Assembly (NCBI GenBank): GCA_021845645.1
Contig: JAJZVM010000003.1
Location: 111,563-175,562 of the forward strand
Length of the DNA: 64,000 nucleotides
Direction of reading: 5' to 3'
DNA from: Bacillota bacterium
GTDB taxonomy: Bacteria > Bacillota_E > JAJZYS01 > JAJYTV01
The notes beneath the pieces are model-generated. The model was not told where the DNA came from and made no database searches. It was given only the letters and a program-made list of their open reading frames with translations. The translations under genes and the position numbers were made by a program. Positions 38,383 to 47,121 of this stretch are shown piece by piece (the stretch's first letter is position 1; each line of letters starts with the position of its first letter).

Positions 38383-38415
38383 TCAAAAGATAACTTTTGA
38401 AAGAAGTCTTGTAAA
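38383..38415 (-). promoter_or_regulatory. Promoter and operator of the ArsR-MFS operon
   Basis: TTTACA (38415-38410), a 17-nt spacer and TATCTT (38392-38387) on the minus strand. A perfect palindrome TCAAAAG-ATAA-CTTTTGA (38383-38400) covers the -10 and ends 3 nt before the ATG. This suits autorepression. Confidence 0.75.
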
Positions 38416-38672
38416 GACCGGCACGGTGAGAGACTTGGCGGAGCGCGTGCCGGCGATCCTGTGGGACCATGCGCCGTTGCCGGCAGCGGGTCGCATGCCT
38501 GCCCCCCGACGGTTTGACGTCCTCGATGCATGGATCGGACGAAGGTCTGGCGAGAAGCCATCAGGGAATGCGGGCTCTGGTGGCCCGCGTCACCTTCCGG
38601 CACTGCGGCCGGTCGTAGGCTGGATGGGACGAGGTCCCGCTGCACGGGGCCGAAGCCAGGGAGGTATGTGAC

Positions 38673-38984
38673 ATGCTCGCGCGCGTTCGAGACAAGATCC
38701 GTTTCGATTCGTCGAGTCCGGTCCAGGAGCTGATTGCCCAGTCTGGGCCGGTGCGGCTTGTGCTCTTCTGCCTCGAGGAGGGACAGAAGATTCCGGCGCA
38801 CCGGGCCCAGGCCACGGTGATGATGCAGGCCTTCTCCGGCCGGGGGACGCTGGCGGTGGGCGACGAGGAGCATGCGGTGCAGGCGGGCGATGTCGTGGTC
38901 GTGCCGCCGGCGGTGCCACATGCGATGTCCGCCTCTGAGGGACGCTTCACCGTGCTCGCCTGCATCGTGTCTGCCGCGGGCTGA
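38673..38984 (+). CDS. Cupin-domain protein
   Basis: The 103-residue single-domain cupin contains motif 1 as IPAHRAQATVMMQAFSGRG and motif 2 as VQAGDVVVVPPAVPHAMSA. Only some of the usual metal His/Glu ligands are present: one His in the first motif and one in PHA. It may sense or bind a small molecule; the function is unknown. The ATG at 38673 follows AGGGAGG. It lies 130 nt before the hut operon, which has its own promoter. Confidence 0.8.
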   Translation: MLARVRDKIRFDSSSPVQELIAQSGPVRLVLFCLEEGQKIPAHRAQATVMMQAFSGRGTLAVGDEEHAVQAGDVVVVPPAVPHAMSASEGRFTVLACIVSAAG

Positions 38985-39037
38985 GAAAGGCTCCGGCAAG
39001 GCCGGTGCCGACGCTCTACCATGCTAGTGCGGCAGCG

Positions 39038-39066
39038 TGGACACCCTCGCGGGCCGCGGGTATAAC
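39038..39066 (+). promoter_or_regulatory. Sigma-A promoter for the histidine-degradation operon
   Basis: TGGACA (39038-39043), a 17-nt spacer and TATAAC (39061-39066), 48 nt before hutH. Confidence 0.75.
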
Positions 39067-39113
39067 GGGGTCAGGAGCGGCCCGAGGCCGCGTTCGGACC
39101 AGGAGGCGATCCA

Positions 39114-40625
39114 TTGCTCGAGATCGACGGTCATCATCTCGCGCTTGAGGATGTCAGGGCAGTCGCCCGCGGTGAGGAGCAGCCCCGCCTGACCGCGCGC
39201 GCCGCGCGCCAGCTCAAGGACAGCCGCGACATGGTGGAGGAGGCGCTGCGCGAGGGCAGGGCCGTCTACGGCGTTACGACCGGCTTCGGCGATCTGGCCA
39301 GGGTGCCGATCCCGCCGGAGGACAGGGAGATCCTGCAGGAGAACCTGCTCAAGAATCACGCGGCCGGGGTAGGTCCAGAACTGCCCGACGAGGTGGTGCG
39401 CGCGATGCTCATCCTACGCGCGAACGCCCTGGCGAAGGGCTATTCGGGGGTGCGCATCGACCTCGTCGAGCGACTCCTCACCTGGCTTCGGGAAGACTGC
39501 CTGCCGATCGTGCCGAGCCAGGGCTCCGTCGGCGCCAGCGGCGATCTCGCGCCACTTGCGCATCTCGCGTTGCCGCTGCTCGGCCTCGGCGAGATGCGCC
39601 TGCGGGGCGAACGGCTCCCGGCGCGCGAGGCGCAGGCCAGGATCGGCCTCGAGCCGATGCGCCTGCAGGCCAAGGAAGGTCTCGCACTCACCAACGGAAC
39701 GCAGCTGATGGCTGCGATCGGCAGCCTTGCGCTGCTCGAGGCGGAACGCATGGCCGATACCGCGGACGTCGTCGCCAGCCTGACCGTGCAGGCCCTGCAC
39801 GGCATCCCGGATGCCTACGACGAGTCGATCATGCGCGCGCGGCCCCACCCCGGGGCGATCCGCTCGGCGCAAAACCTGCGGGCATGGCTCGCCGGCTCGA
39901 AGCTCACCACCTCACCGGGCCAGCTGCGCATGCAGGACCCCTACAGCCTGCGCTGCATCCCGCAGGCGCATGGCGCAAGCCGCCAGGCGGTCGCGCACGT
40001 GCGCTCCGTGCTGGAGATCGAGGTCAACAGCGCGACCGACAACCCGCTCGTCTTCCCGGACGAGCAGCAGGTCCGCTCGGGGGGCAACTTCCACGGCGAG
40101 CCGCTCGCCGTCGCGCTCGACTACCTCTCGATTGCCGTCGCGGAACTCGCGTCCATCTCCGAGCGCCGCACCGAGCGCATGGTCAACCCGCACCTGAGCG
40201 GGCTGCCCGCCTTCCTCAGCGACCATGGCGGCATCTCGTCGGGACTCATGATCGCCCAGTACACCTCCGCGGCACTCGTCTCGCACAACAAGGTGCTCTG
40301 CCACCCGGCGTCTGTGGACTCGATCCCCACGTCGGGCAACCAGGAGGACTTCGTCTCGATGGGCTCCGTCGGCGCGCTCAAGCTGCGCGAGGTGTTGCGC
40401 CAGAGCTGGCAGGTGCTCGGCATCGAGCTTGTGGCCGCCTGCCAGGCGCTGGACCTCGCGGGGCCTGGCGACCTCTCGCCGGCCGGACGGCGCGCCTACG
40501 ATCTGGTGCGCAGCCGCATCGCCTACTACGACGACACGGTGCTCTCCCTGGATCTCGAGGCGGGCGCGGAACTTTGCCGCTCGGGAGCTCTGCTCTCGGC
40601 GGCGCAGGAGGGATCGGAGTCTTGA
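39114..40625 (+). CDS. hutH: Histidine ammonia-lyase
   Basis: The 503-residue lyase contains the Ala141-Ser142-Gly143 triad that cyclises to the MIO cofactor (GSVGASGDLAPL), the early Tyr in AVYGVTTGFG, and HNKVLCHPASVDSIPTSGNQEDFVSMG. It deaminates histidine to urocanate. The TTG start at 39114 has AGGAGG seven bases upstream. It begins a run of four overlapping genes for histidine breakdown. Its stop overlaps the next TTG. Confidence 0.96.
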   Translation: MLEIDGHHLALEDVRAVARGEEQPRLTARAARQLKDSRDMVEEALREGRAVYGVTTGFGDLARVPIPPEDREILQENLLKNHAAGVGPELPDEVVRAMLILRANALAKGYSGVRIDLVERLLTWLREDCLPIVPSQGSVGASGDLAPLAHLALPLLGLGEMRLRGERLPAREAQARIGLEPMRLQAKEGLALTNGTQLMAAIGSLALLEAERMADTADVVASLTVQALHGIPDAYDESIMRARPHPGAIRSAQNLRAWLAGSKLTTSPGQLRMQDPYSLRCIPQAHGASRQAVAHVRSVLEIEVNSATDNPLVFPDEQQVRSGGNFHGEPLAVALDYLSIAVAELASISERRTERMVNPHLSGLPAFLSDHGGISSGLMIAQYTSAALVSHNKVLCHPASVDSIPTSGNQEDFVSMGSVGALKLREVLRQSWQVLGIELVAACQALDLAGPGDLSPAGRRAYDLVRSRIAYYDDTVLSLDLEAGAELCRSGALLSAAQEGSES

Positions 40626-41530
40626 AGCGTTTCGAGATCGTCCCCAATTTCAGCGAGGGTCGTCGTGCCGAGGTGCTTGAGGCACTCTACCGCAGCTACA
40701 GCGACGCGAAGGGCGTCGTGCTGCTGGACCATGAGGCGGACCCGGATCACAACCGCTGCGTTCTGACGGCGGTCGGCTCCGCCGAGGATCTGATCGCCGC
40801 GACGATCACCGCATGCCGCGTGGCGATGCGGGAGATCGACCTGAACCACCACCAGGGAGGACACCCGCGCATCGGCGCCATGGACGTGCTGCCGTTCCTG
40901 CCGCTCGAGGACGCGACCATGGAGGAGGCCGTCGACGCCGCGCACCGGCTGGGCGAACGCCTCTGGCAGGAACTCTCCGTACCGGTCTACTACTACGAGG
41001 AGGCCTCGCTCGGCGAGAAGAAGCTCCTGCCGGCGATTCGCAAGGGGAACTTCGAGGGCCTGCGCGAGACCGTGCGCGAGGAGCCCTCGCGCCGGCCCGA
41101 TGTCGGCGGACCGGAGCTCCACCCGACCTTTGGCGCGTCCGTGATCGGTGCGCGCAAACCCCTCGTCGCCTTCAACGTCTATCTGCGCACCCTGGACCTC
41201 GAGGTCGCGAAGCGGGTCGCGAAGGCGGTGCGCGAGAGCTCGGGCGGCCTCCGCAACGTCCGCGCGCTGGCGATCGACACGAGCGCCCAGGGGGCCGTGC
41301 AGGTGTCGATGAACCTCGTGGACGTCGAGGCGACGCCGATCCACCGGGCCTACGAGTTCGTCGAGCGCGAGGCCGCCCAATGCGGCGTCGCGGTCTCGCA
41401 CGCCGAGATCGTCGGCCTCGTGCCGCTCTCCGCCATGCTGGCGGTCGCGGAGCGCAGCCTGCACCTGCAGGACTTCCAGGCCGGGCAGGTGCTCGAGGTG
41501 CGCCTCATGCAGGAGACCGAGAAGCCTTGA
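40622..41530 (+). CDS. Glutamate formimidoyltransferase
   Basis: The 302-residue protein matches the transferase half of FTCD: VPNFSEGRRAEVLEAL, DPDHNRCVLTAVG, a GHPRIGAMDVLPFLPL core and PTFGASVIGARKPLVAFNVYL. It moves the formimino group from formiminoglutamate to tetrahydrofolate. The TTG at 40622 overlaps the hutH stop, with AGGAGG upstream. The cyclodeaminase partner is the separate gene at 42795. Confidence 0.92.
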   Translation: MKRFEIVPNFSEGRRAEVLEALYRSYSDAKGVVLLDHEADPDHNRCVLTAVGSAEDLIAATITACRVAMREIDLNHHQGGHPRIGAMDVLPFLPLEDATMEEAVDAAHRLGERLWQELSVPVYYYEEASLGEKKLLPAIRKGNFEGLRETVREEPSRRPDVGGPELHPTFGASVIGARKPLVAFNVYLRTLDLEVAKRVAKAVRESSGGLRNVRALAIDTSAQGAVQVSMNLVDVEATPIHRAYEFVEREAAQCGVAVSHAEIVGLVPLSAMLAVAERSLHLQDFQAGQVLEVRLMQETEKP

Positions 41531-42810
41531 GCGCGCCGGATCTCGTTGTCTTCCACGCCCGGCTCGTGCCCTGCGCCGAGGCCGAGATCGGCATGGGACA
41601 GGCGCGGGAGCTCCAGACGATCGAGGACGGCGCGCTCGTCGTGGCCGGGGGCCGCATCGAGCGCATCGGCAAGACCGAGGAGGTGCTCGCGCAGACGACG
41701 CTCGGTCCCGATACCGTGCTGCTCGACGCCGAGGGCCGCGCGCTCGTGCCGGGCTTCGTCGACCCCCACACCCATGCGCTCTACCACGGCCGGCGCATCC
41801 CCGAGATGCAGCTGCGCCAGGAGGGCAAGGGCTATCTCGAGATTCTGGACGCAGGCGGCGGCATCCAGGAGACGGTGCGCGCCACGGCATCCGTGGACGA
41901 CGACACGCTGGCCCGCGAGACGCGCATGCGCATCGCGGAGGCGGCCGCCTACGGCACGACGACGGTCGAGGTGAAGACCGGCTACGGGCTCACGCCGGAA
42001 CGCGAGATGCGTCTGTTGCGCGTGCTCGCGCAGGTGCGCAGGCGCTCCCCCGTCGAGATCTACCGCACCTTCCTCGGCCTGCACGCCTGGCCGATAGGAA
42101 TCGAGGACCGCGAGGGGCACCTCGCGGCGATGGACAGCCTGCTCGGCGAGGTGGCCAGGCGCGATCTCGCCGACGCCGTCGACGTCTTCTGCGAGCAGGG
42201 CGTGTTCTCGGCGGCGGACACCCGCCGTCACCTCGAGGCCGCCCGGGCGGTGGGTCTCGCCGTGCGGCTGCACGCCGACGAGCTCCGGCCGAGCGACGGC
42301 GCCGAGCTTGCCGCCGAGATGGGCGCGCTCTGCGCCGACCACCTGCTTGCCGCGACCGACGAGGGCCTGAGGGCGATGGCGGCGAACTCCGTCGTCGCGG
42401 TGAACCTGCCGGGCACGGCGTTCTTCCTGCACGAGCAGGCACTGTCCGCCTCGCGCCAGCGGCAGGCCGGCGTCGTGAGCGCGCTCGCGACGGATCACAA
42501 CCCCGGCTCGAGTCCGACGTTCTCCATGCCGATGACCATGGCCCTCGCGATGCACCGGGCAGGCTTCACACCTGCGGAGGCCCTGCTCGCGGCCACGCGG
42601 GGCGGCGCCCTGGCTCTTGGCCTCCAGGGATCGCGCGGCCAGATCTCTCCCGGTTTCCGGGCGGACTTCGTCCTGCTGGACGATCCGGACTACCGCGAGC
42701 TCATGTACCGTTTCGGCATGAACCCCGTAGAGGCCGTCTACGCAGCCGGACGCCTTGTGGCGAAAGCCGGCCGCGTCACAGAGGAGGTACAGGCATGGAT
42801 CGGTTCCTAG
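41527..42810 (+). CDS. hutI: Imidazolonepropionase
   Basis: The 427-residue amidohydrolase has the metal motif DPHTHALYHGRR, GTTTVEVKTGYGL, the later His in LHADELRPSDGAELAAE and the Asp motif ATDHNPGSSP. It hydrolyses imidazolonepropionate to formiminoglutamate. The TTG start overlaps the stop of the previous gene. hutU, the urocanase that makes its substrate, is not in the window. Confidence 0.95.
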   Translation: MSAPDLVVFHARLVPCAEAEIGMGQARELQTIEDGALVVAGGRIERIGKTEEVLAQTTLGPDTVLLDAEGRALVPGFVDPHTHALYHGRRIPEMQLRQEGKGYLEILDAGGGIQETVRATASVDDDTLARETRMRIAEAAAYGTTTVEVKTGYGLTPEREMRLLRVLAQVRRRSPVEIYRTFLGLHAWPIGIEDREGHLAAMDSLLGEVARRDLADAVDVFCEQGVFSAADTRRHLEAARAVGLAVRLHADELRPSDGAELAAEMGALCADHLLAATDEGLRAMAANSVVAVNLPGTAFFLHEQALSASRQRQAGVVSALATDHNPGSSPTFSMPMTMALAMHRAGFTPAEALLAATRGGALALGLQGSRGQISPGFRADFVLLDDPDYRELMYRFGMNPVEAVYAAGRLVAKAGRVTEEVQAWIGS

Positions 42811-43340
42811 AAGCGCTCGCGGCGCCTACCGCGGCGCCTGGCGGCGGCTCGGCCGCGTGCTATGCCGGCGCGATGTCGGCTGCGGTCGTGGAGATGTGCG
42901 CCGGGCTCGCCGCGAAGAAGGAGCGGCCGGGGGCGCAGCAGATTCTCGGCCCGGCGGCCGAGCTGCGCAGGCAGTTCCTGCGCCAGGCCGATCTCGACGC
43001 CGCCTCGTTCGAGGTGGTGATGGCGGCCTACCGCGAGCCGAAGGACGCGCCGGGCCGCAAGGAGCGCATCGCCCAGGCACTCAAGGGCGCGGCGCTCTCG
43101 CCGCTCGCCACGCTGGACTTCGTCTTGAAGCTCTCAGATCTCATCCTGGCCACCGAAGCCGTCGTGCCGAACTCGGCCCGCTCCGACTGGGAGAGCGCGG
43201 TGGTGTTCGCGGCGGCGGCGGCCGACGTCGCGGCCAGGAACGTGGCGATCAACCTCGACGGTGCGGCCGATGCGGACGAGCTGCGGGCGGCGCTCGAGGA
43301 GCGCAGGGCCGCCGTCCGGCGGCAACTGCCTGAGGTCTAG
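42795..43340 (+). CDS. fchA: Formimidoyltetrahydrofolate cyclodeaminase
   Basis: The 181-residue protein shows the cyclodeaminase opening APTAAPGGGSAACYAGAMSAAVVEM and a helical body typical of the FTCD C-terminal domain. It converts formimino-THF to methenyl-THF and ammonia, completing the route from histidine to a one-carbon unit. It overlaps hutI by 16 nt, with GAGGAGG before the ATG. rarA starts 4 nt after its stop. Confidence 0.93.
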   Translation: MDRFLEALAAPTAAPGGGSAACYAGAMSAAVVEMCAGLAAKKERPGAQQILGPAAELRRQFLRQADLDAASFEVVMAAYREPKDAPGRKERIAQALKGAALSPLATLDFVLKLSDLILATEAVVPNSARSDWESAVVFAAAAADVAARNVAINLDGAADADELRAALEERRAAVRRQLPEV

Positions 43341-43344
43341 GGCC

Positions 43345-44745
43345 GTGCCGGGCAAGGGGACGGGAGACGGCGGCGGGCCGGGTCTCTTCGAGGACCGCGA
43401 GCGGGCCCGTGCGGCCATGCCCCTGGCCGCGCGCATGCGGCCCCGGTCGTTCCAGGAGTTCGTGGGCCAGGACAAGATCGTCGGCGAGGGTAGCGTGCTG
43501 CGCAGGGCGATCGCGCAGGGTGAGCTGCCCTCGCTCATCATCTGGGGACCGCCAGGCAGCGGCAAGACGACGCTCGCGCGCCTGATCGCACAGGAGGTGC
43601 GGGCACGCTTCGTGGCGCTCTCCGCCGTCACGGCCGGCGTCGCGGAACTTCGCGCGGAGGTGGCCGAGGCGCGCACCCGGCTGCTGCAGGACGGCGTGCG
43701 CACCGTCCTCTTCATCGACGAGCTCCACCGCTTCAGCCGCAGCCAGCAGGACGCCATCCTGCCGCATGTGGAGGCCGGAACGGTACGCCTCATCGGGGCG
43801 ACCACCGAGAATCCGAGCCTCTCGATCAACAACGCCCTGCTGTCGCGATGCCAGGTGATCGTGCTCGCACCGCTCGACGCGCAGGCCATGCGCACCGTGC
43901 TCGAGCGCGCCGTGCGCGACCTCGAGGCGGGTCTCGGCCGGCTCGGGGCGGAACTCGACCAGGAGGCCTATGCGGAGCTTGACCGGCATGCGGGAGGCGA
44001 CGCGCGCACAGCGCTCAACGCGCTCGAGCTCGCGGCGAGCGCCACGCCGCCCGACGCGCAGGGCAGGCGCCACATCGGCGCCGAGGCGGTGCGCGAGGCC
44101 CTGCTGCACCCTGCCCTGCGCCACGACCGTCAGGGAGACCTGCACTACGACATCGCCTCTGCGCTGATCAAGAGCGTGCGGGGATCCGACGCGGACGCGG
44201 CCGTCTATTGGCTCGCGCGCCTGATCGAAGCGGGCGAGGACCCGCTCTTCATCGCGCGCCGGATCGTCATCTCCGCGGCGGAGGACGTCGGGCTCGCGGA
44301 TCCCGCGGCCCTGGGGCTGGCGGTGGCCGCCTACCAGGCGACGCAGGCGATCGGGCTGCCCGAGGCGCGCCTGCCGCTCTCCGAGGCCGTCATCTACCTT
44401 GCCCTTGCACCGAAGAGCAATTCGGGGCTCAGGGCCTATGACGCGGCCGCCGAAGACGTACGCCGGCAGCCGGGCGCGCCTGTGCCGCTGCACCTGCGCA
44501 ACGCCGTCACGGGCATGATGCGCTCGCTGGGCTACGGCAAGGGCTATCGCTATGCGCACGACGACCCGGAAGGCATCGTGACGCAGGCCTACCTGCCCGA
44601 CGCACTGCAGGGCCGTCGCTACTACCTGCCCCTGCGGCACGGAAGAGAGGCGCAGCTTTCGGAGCGCTGGCAGACCCTGCGGGAGCGCCTGCACCGCCAG
44701 GGGGTCAAGGCGGAGACGGGAGGAGACGAGCCCCATGGCAGCTAG
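43345..44745 (+). CDS. rarA: Replication-associated recombination protein RarA (MgsA)
   Basis: The 466-residue AAA+ ATPase has PLAARMRPRSFQEFVGQDKIVG, Walker A GPPGSGKTT at residues 68-76, Walker B VLFIDELHRF, the ATTENPSLSIN sensor and the C-terminal tetramerisation part with YLPDALQGRRYY. It acts at stalled replication forks. The GTG start at 43345 follows the fchA stop. In B. subtilis rarA (yrvN) lies between aspS and the Rrf2 gene, as here. Confidence 0.95.
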   Translation: MPGKGTGDGGGPGLFEDRERARAAMPLAARMRPRSFQEFVGQDKIVGEGSVLRRAIAQGELPSLIIWGPPGSGKTTLARLIAQEVRARFVALSAVTAGVAELRAEVAEARTRLLQDGVRTVLFIDELHRFSRSQQDAILPHVEAGTVRLIGATTENPSLSINNALLSRCQVIVLAPLDAQAMRTVLERAVRDLEAGLGRLGAELDQEAYAELDRHAGGDARTALNALELAASATPPDAQGRRHIGAEAVREALLHPALRHDRQGDLHYDIASALIKSVRGSDADAAVYWLARLIEAGEDPLFIARRIVISAAEDVGLADPAALGLAVAAYQATQAIGLPEARLPLSEAVIYLALAPKSNSGLRAYDAAAEDVRRQPGAPVPLHLRNAVTGMMRSLGYGKGYRYAHDDPEGIVTQAYLPDALQGRRYYLPLRHGREAQLSERWQTLRERLHRQGVKAETGGDEPHGS

Positions 44746-45520
44746 CGTCGGCATCGATCACGTCGTTGCGCTGTCTTCGTCCCCCGCCGTCGACGCCGCG
44801 CAGCTCGAGGCCTTCGGTCTTGCGGCGCTGCCCGGCGGGCGCCATGCCGCCTGGGGCACCAGGAACGTGGTGCTGCCGCTTGTCGGCGCGTACCTCGAGT
44901 TCCTCGCCATGGAGGATCGCGCCATCGCCGCACAGAGCGCATTCGGCCGCTCGGTGCTCTCGGGGCTGGCCGCGGGCGACGGCCTCTGGCGCCTGGCTCT
45001 GCGTACGGAGGACATGGCGGCGACCATCGCGGCGATGCACAGCAGCGGCGTCGCCTGTCCCGACCCCGTGCCGGGCGAGCGCCTGCGCCCGGACGGCACC
45101 CGCCTCAGCTGGCGGCTCGCCTTTCCCGAAGGGCCGCATGACGGCGGCACGCCGCCCATGCTGATCGCCTGGGATGACCCGGCCTTCGCGCCGTACGGCC
45201 AAGGAGGCGCGGGGGAGTTGCACATCGCCCGCGTGGCGGTCGCGGCCTACGACCCGACTTCCCTCGCGCAATGGTACGAGACGGCCTTCGGCCTCACGGC
45301 GCTGGAGACGGCGCAGCGAGACTATGGCCCTCTGTGGCTTGTGCCCTTCGCGCAGGGTGACCTCCTGCTCTGCGGCGGCGCCGACGCGAGCCCATCCGTG
45401 CAGCGGGTGCTGGCGGACGCGGGCCCAGGGCCCTTCGCGCTCGAGTTGCGCGGCGCCCTCGGCGGCCTGCGGCAGGATGTCAGGATCGGGCGCAGCCGCT
45501 ACAGTTTGGCGGACCGGTGA
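44735..45520 (+). CDS. VOC/glyoxalase-like domain protein
   Basis: The 261-residue protein has an N-terminal glyoxalase_3-like half (GIDHVVALSSS, then GTRNVVLPLVGAYLEFLA with the usual Glu) and a second related half (ELHIARVAVAAYDPTSLAQWYETAFGL). Both show VOC beta-alpha-beta repeats. Reaction and substrate are unknown. It overlaps rarA by 11 nt, so it is probably co-transcribed, and it converges on the PHP gene. Confidence 0.8.
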   Translation: MAASVGIDHVVALSSSPAVDAAQLEAFGLAALPGGRHAAWGTRNVVLPLVGAYLEFLAMEDRAIAAQSAFGRSVLSGLAAGDGLWRLALRTEDMAATIAAMHSSGVACPDPVPGERLRPDGTRLSWRLAFPEGPHDGGTPPMLIAWDDPAFAPYGQGGAGELHIARVAVAAYDPTSLAQWYETAFGLTALETAQRDYGPLWLVPFAQGDLLLCGGADASPSVQRVLADAGPGPFALELRGALGGLRQDVRIGRSRYSLADR

Positions 45521-45542
45521 CGCGCGAGGAGGATCTTCCGCG

Positions 45543-46574
45543 TCAGCGCAGGTAGATCGGATTCGTAAAGGCCCAGGGCAGGGAGCGCCTGCCCCGCTTC
45601 AGGCGCAGCTCCGCGCGGTAGACTCCGGGGCCGGCGGCGGGCAGGGAAAGCTCCTGGCCCACGGCGCCGGCTCTCATCGCGCCATCCTTGAGGATGCGGA
45701 TCTCGGCGGGCAGCGGCGCGTGGAGCCTCAGCTCGCGGACCTCGCCGGCCGGGAGCTCCTCGCCCATCTGTGCCGGCGGTCCGTCGTGACGCACGCCGAC
45801 GAACGTCAGGCCGCGCGCGTCTGCGAGTTCGCGGTTGGCGACATAGAGGCGACCCGCCGCCAGGGATCCGAGCAGGTCCGTCTTCGCGGCCGCGGGGTCC
45901 TTGCCCCATGCCGGCACGTCGACGTAGCAGAGCAGGGTGCGCATGGCGTACGGGTAGCGGAAGATGTGCGCGACCATGGGCGGGCGCCCGATCTGCACAT
46001 CGTGGACGTCGAGCCCCGCGATGCCGACGACGGCTCGCATGCGGCCGAGGTCGTCCCACAGGCGCAGTGTCGCCTCCTCGGGGCCGTGCAGGGCGAGTGC
46101 CGGGCGGCGCAGTGCCCGGATGGCCGACGGGAGTCCTCGCAGGTGTCCCGACCAGTCCGAGAGGTGGTTCCAGATCTCGAGCCCCGTGAAGCCCGCGATC
46201 GGCCAGGCGTCCCAGCGGTAGGACGGGATGCGGGCCAAGGGCACGCCGAGGTCGTGCGGGTGGGCGAGAAACGTCAGGGCGCCCTGGGCCGCGGCGTCGT
46301 CGAGATACTGCTGCGGCGGCAGGTTCCTGTCGGGGCAGCGCGTGGCGCCCAGCACCAGCAGGTGGTTGGTCGGCGGGCTCACCTCGCAGCCGAACAGCAT
46401 GAGCGTGCCCTTGTGGAAGCCCTCGCCGATCTCCGTGAGGGGTTCGAGCGTGTCGTGGTCGGTGAGCACGAGGAAATCAAGGCCGGCCCCCGCGGCGGCC
46501 TCGCGGATCTCCTCCACCGTGCCGCGCCCGTCGGAGTAGAGTGAGTGGCCGTGCACCGCACCGACGATTTCCAT
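45543..46574 (-). CDS. PHP-domain metal-dependent phosphoesterase
   Basis: The 343-residue protein opens with the PHP motif GAVHGHSLYSDGRGTVEEI, followed by LTDHDTLEPL, FGCEVSP and FLAHPHDLG, which supply the His/Asp metal ligands. A beta-rich C-terminal region follows after about residue 250. PHP proteins of this type hydrolyse phosphoesters; the substrate is unknown. It is divergent from the Rrf2 gene and shares its 85-nt upstream region. Confidence 0.85.
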   Translation of the reverse strand: MEIVGAVHGHSLYSDGRGTVEEIREAAAGAGLDFLVLTDHDTLEPLTEIGEGFHKGTLMLFGCEVSPPTNHLLVLGATRCPDRNLPPQQYLDDAAAQGALTFLAHPHDLGVPLARIPSYRWDAWPIAGFTGLEIWNHLSDWSGHLRGLPSAIRALRRPALALHGPEEATLRLWDDLGRMRAVVGIAGLDVHDVQIGRPPMVAHIFRYPYAMRTLLCYVDVPAWGKDPAAAKTDLLGSLAAGRLYVANRELADARGLTFVGVRHDGPPAQMGEELPAGEVRELRLHAPLPAEIRILKDGAMRAGAVGQELSLPAAGPGVYRAELRLKRGRRSLPWAFTNPIYLR

Positions 46575-46591
46575 GCCCGCCTCGCCTCCGT

Positions 46592-46620
46592 TTGACAGCC
46601 TTCCGACCCGATGCTAACCT
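46592..46620 (+). promoter_or_regulatory. Promoter for the Rrf2-iscS-mnmA unit
   Basis: TTGACA (46592-46597), a 17-nt spacer and TAACCT (46615-46620). The AT-rich tract to 46640, unusual in this genome, may hold the regulator site. Confidence 0.6.
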
Positions 46621-46659
46621 AAATAACAGTGAATTCGTCGGAATTGGAGGACCCTTCGC

Positions 46660-47103
46660 ATGCGCATCTCGACGCGTGCGCGCTATGGCATGCAAGCTAT
46701 GCTGGCTCTCGCCCTGGATCAGGGCGGCGCGCCCCTGTCGGTCAAGCAGATCGCCGAGCGCCAGGACCTCCCCGAGCACTACCTCGAGCAGCTGATCACG
46801 CCCTTGCGGCGTGCTGGTCTCGTACAGAGCGCGCGCGGTGCGCAGGGCGGCTACGTTCTTGCCCACCCGCCCGAGTCCATCACCTTGCTCGACATCGTCG
46901 AGGCGGTGGAGGGCACCTTCGCCGTCGAGGACTGCGCCTGTCCTGCGGGTGCGCCGCACCTGCAGGGCTTCTGCCTCGAGCATGCGCTCTGGTCCCGACT
47001 CAAACAGGTGGTCGACGACTTCCTCGGCGAGCGAACGCTCGCTCAGCTTCGCGACGAAGCGTTGGCCGCCGGTCGGGCGGTGGCCCCCATGTACGATATC
47101 TGA
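46660..47103 (+). CDS. Rrf2-family regulator (CymR/IscR-like)
   Basis: The 147-residue winged-helix protein starts MRISTRARYGMQAMLALAL and has QDLPEHYLEQLITPLRRAGLV and GAQGGYVLA. Its sensor region has three cysteines (DCACPAGAPHLQGFC), a possible Fe-S or cysteine-sensing site. In B. subtilis the homologous position is held by CymR, the cysteine-metabolism repressor. GGAGG precedes the ATG. It lies 18 nt before iscS and probably controls iscS-mnmA and itself. Confidence 0.9.
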   Translation: MRISTRARYGMQAMLALALDQGGAPLSVKQIAERQDLPEHYLEQLITPLRRAGLVQSARGAQGGYVLAHPPESITLLDIVEAVEGTFAVEDCACPAGAPHLQGFCLEHALWSRLKQVVDDFLGERTLAQLRDEALAAGRAVAPMYDI

Positions 47104-47121
47104 CAAGGGCGGGGGAGAGTC

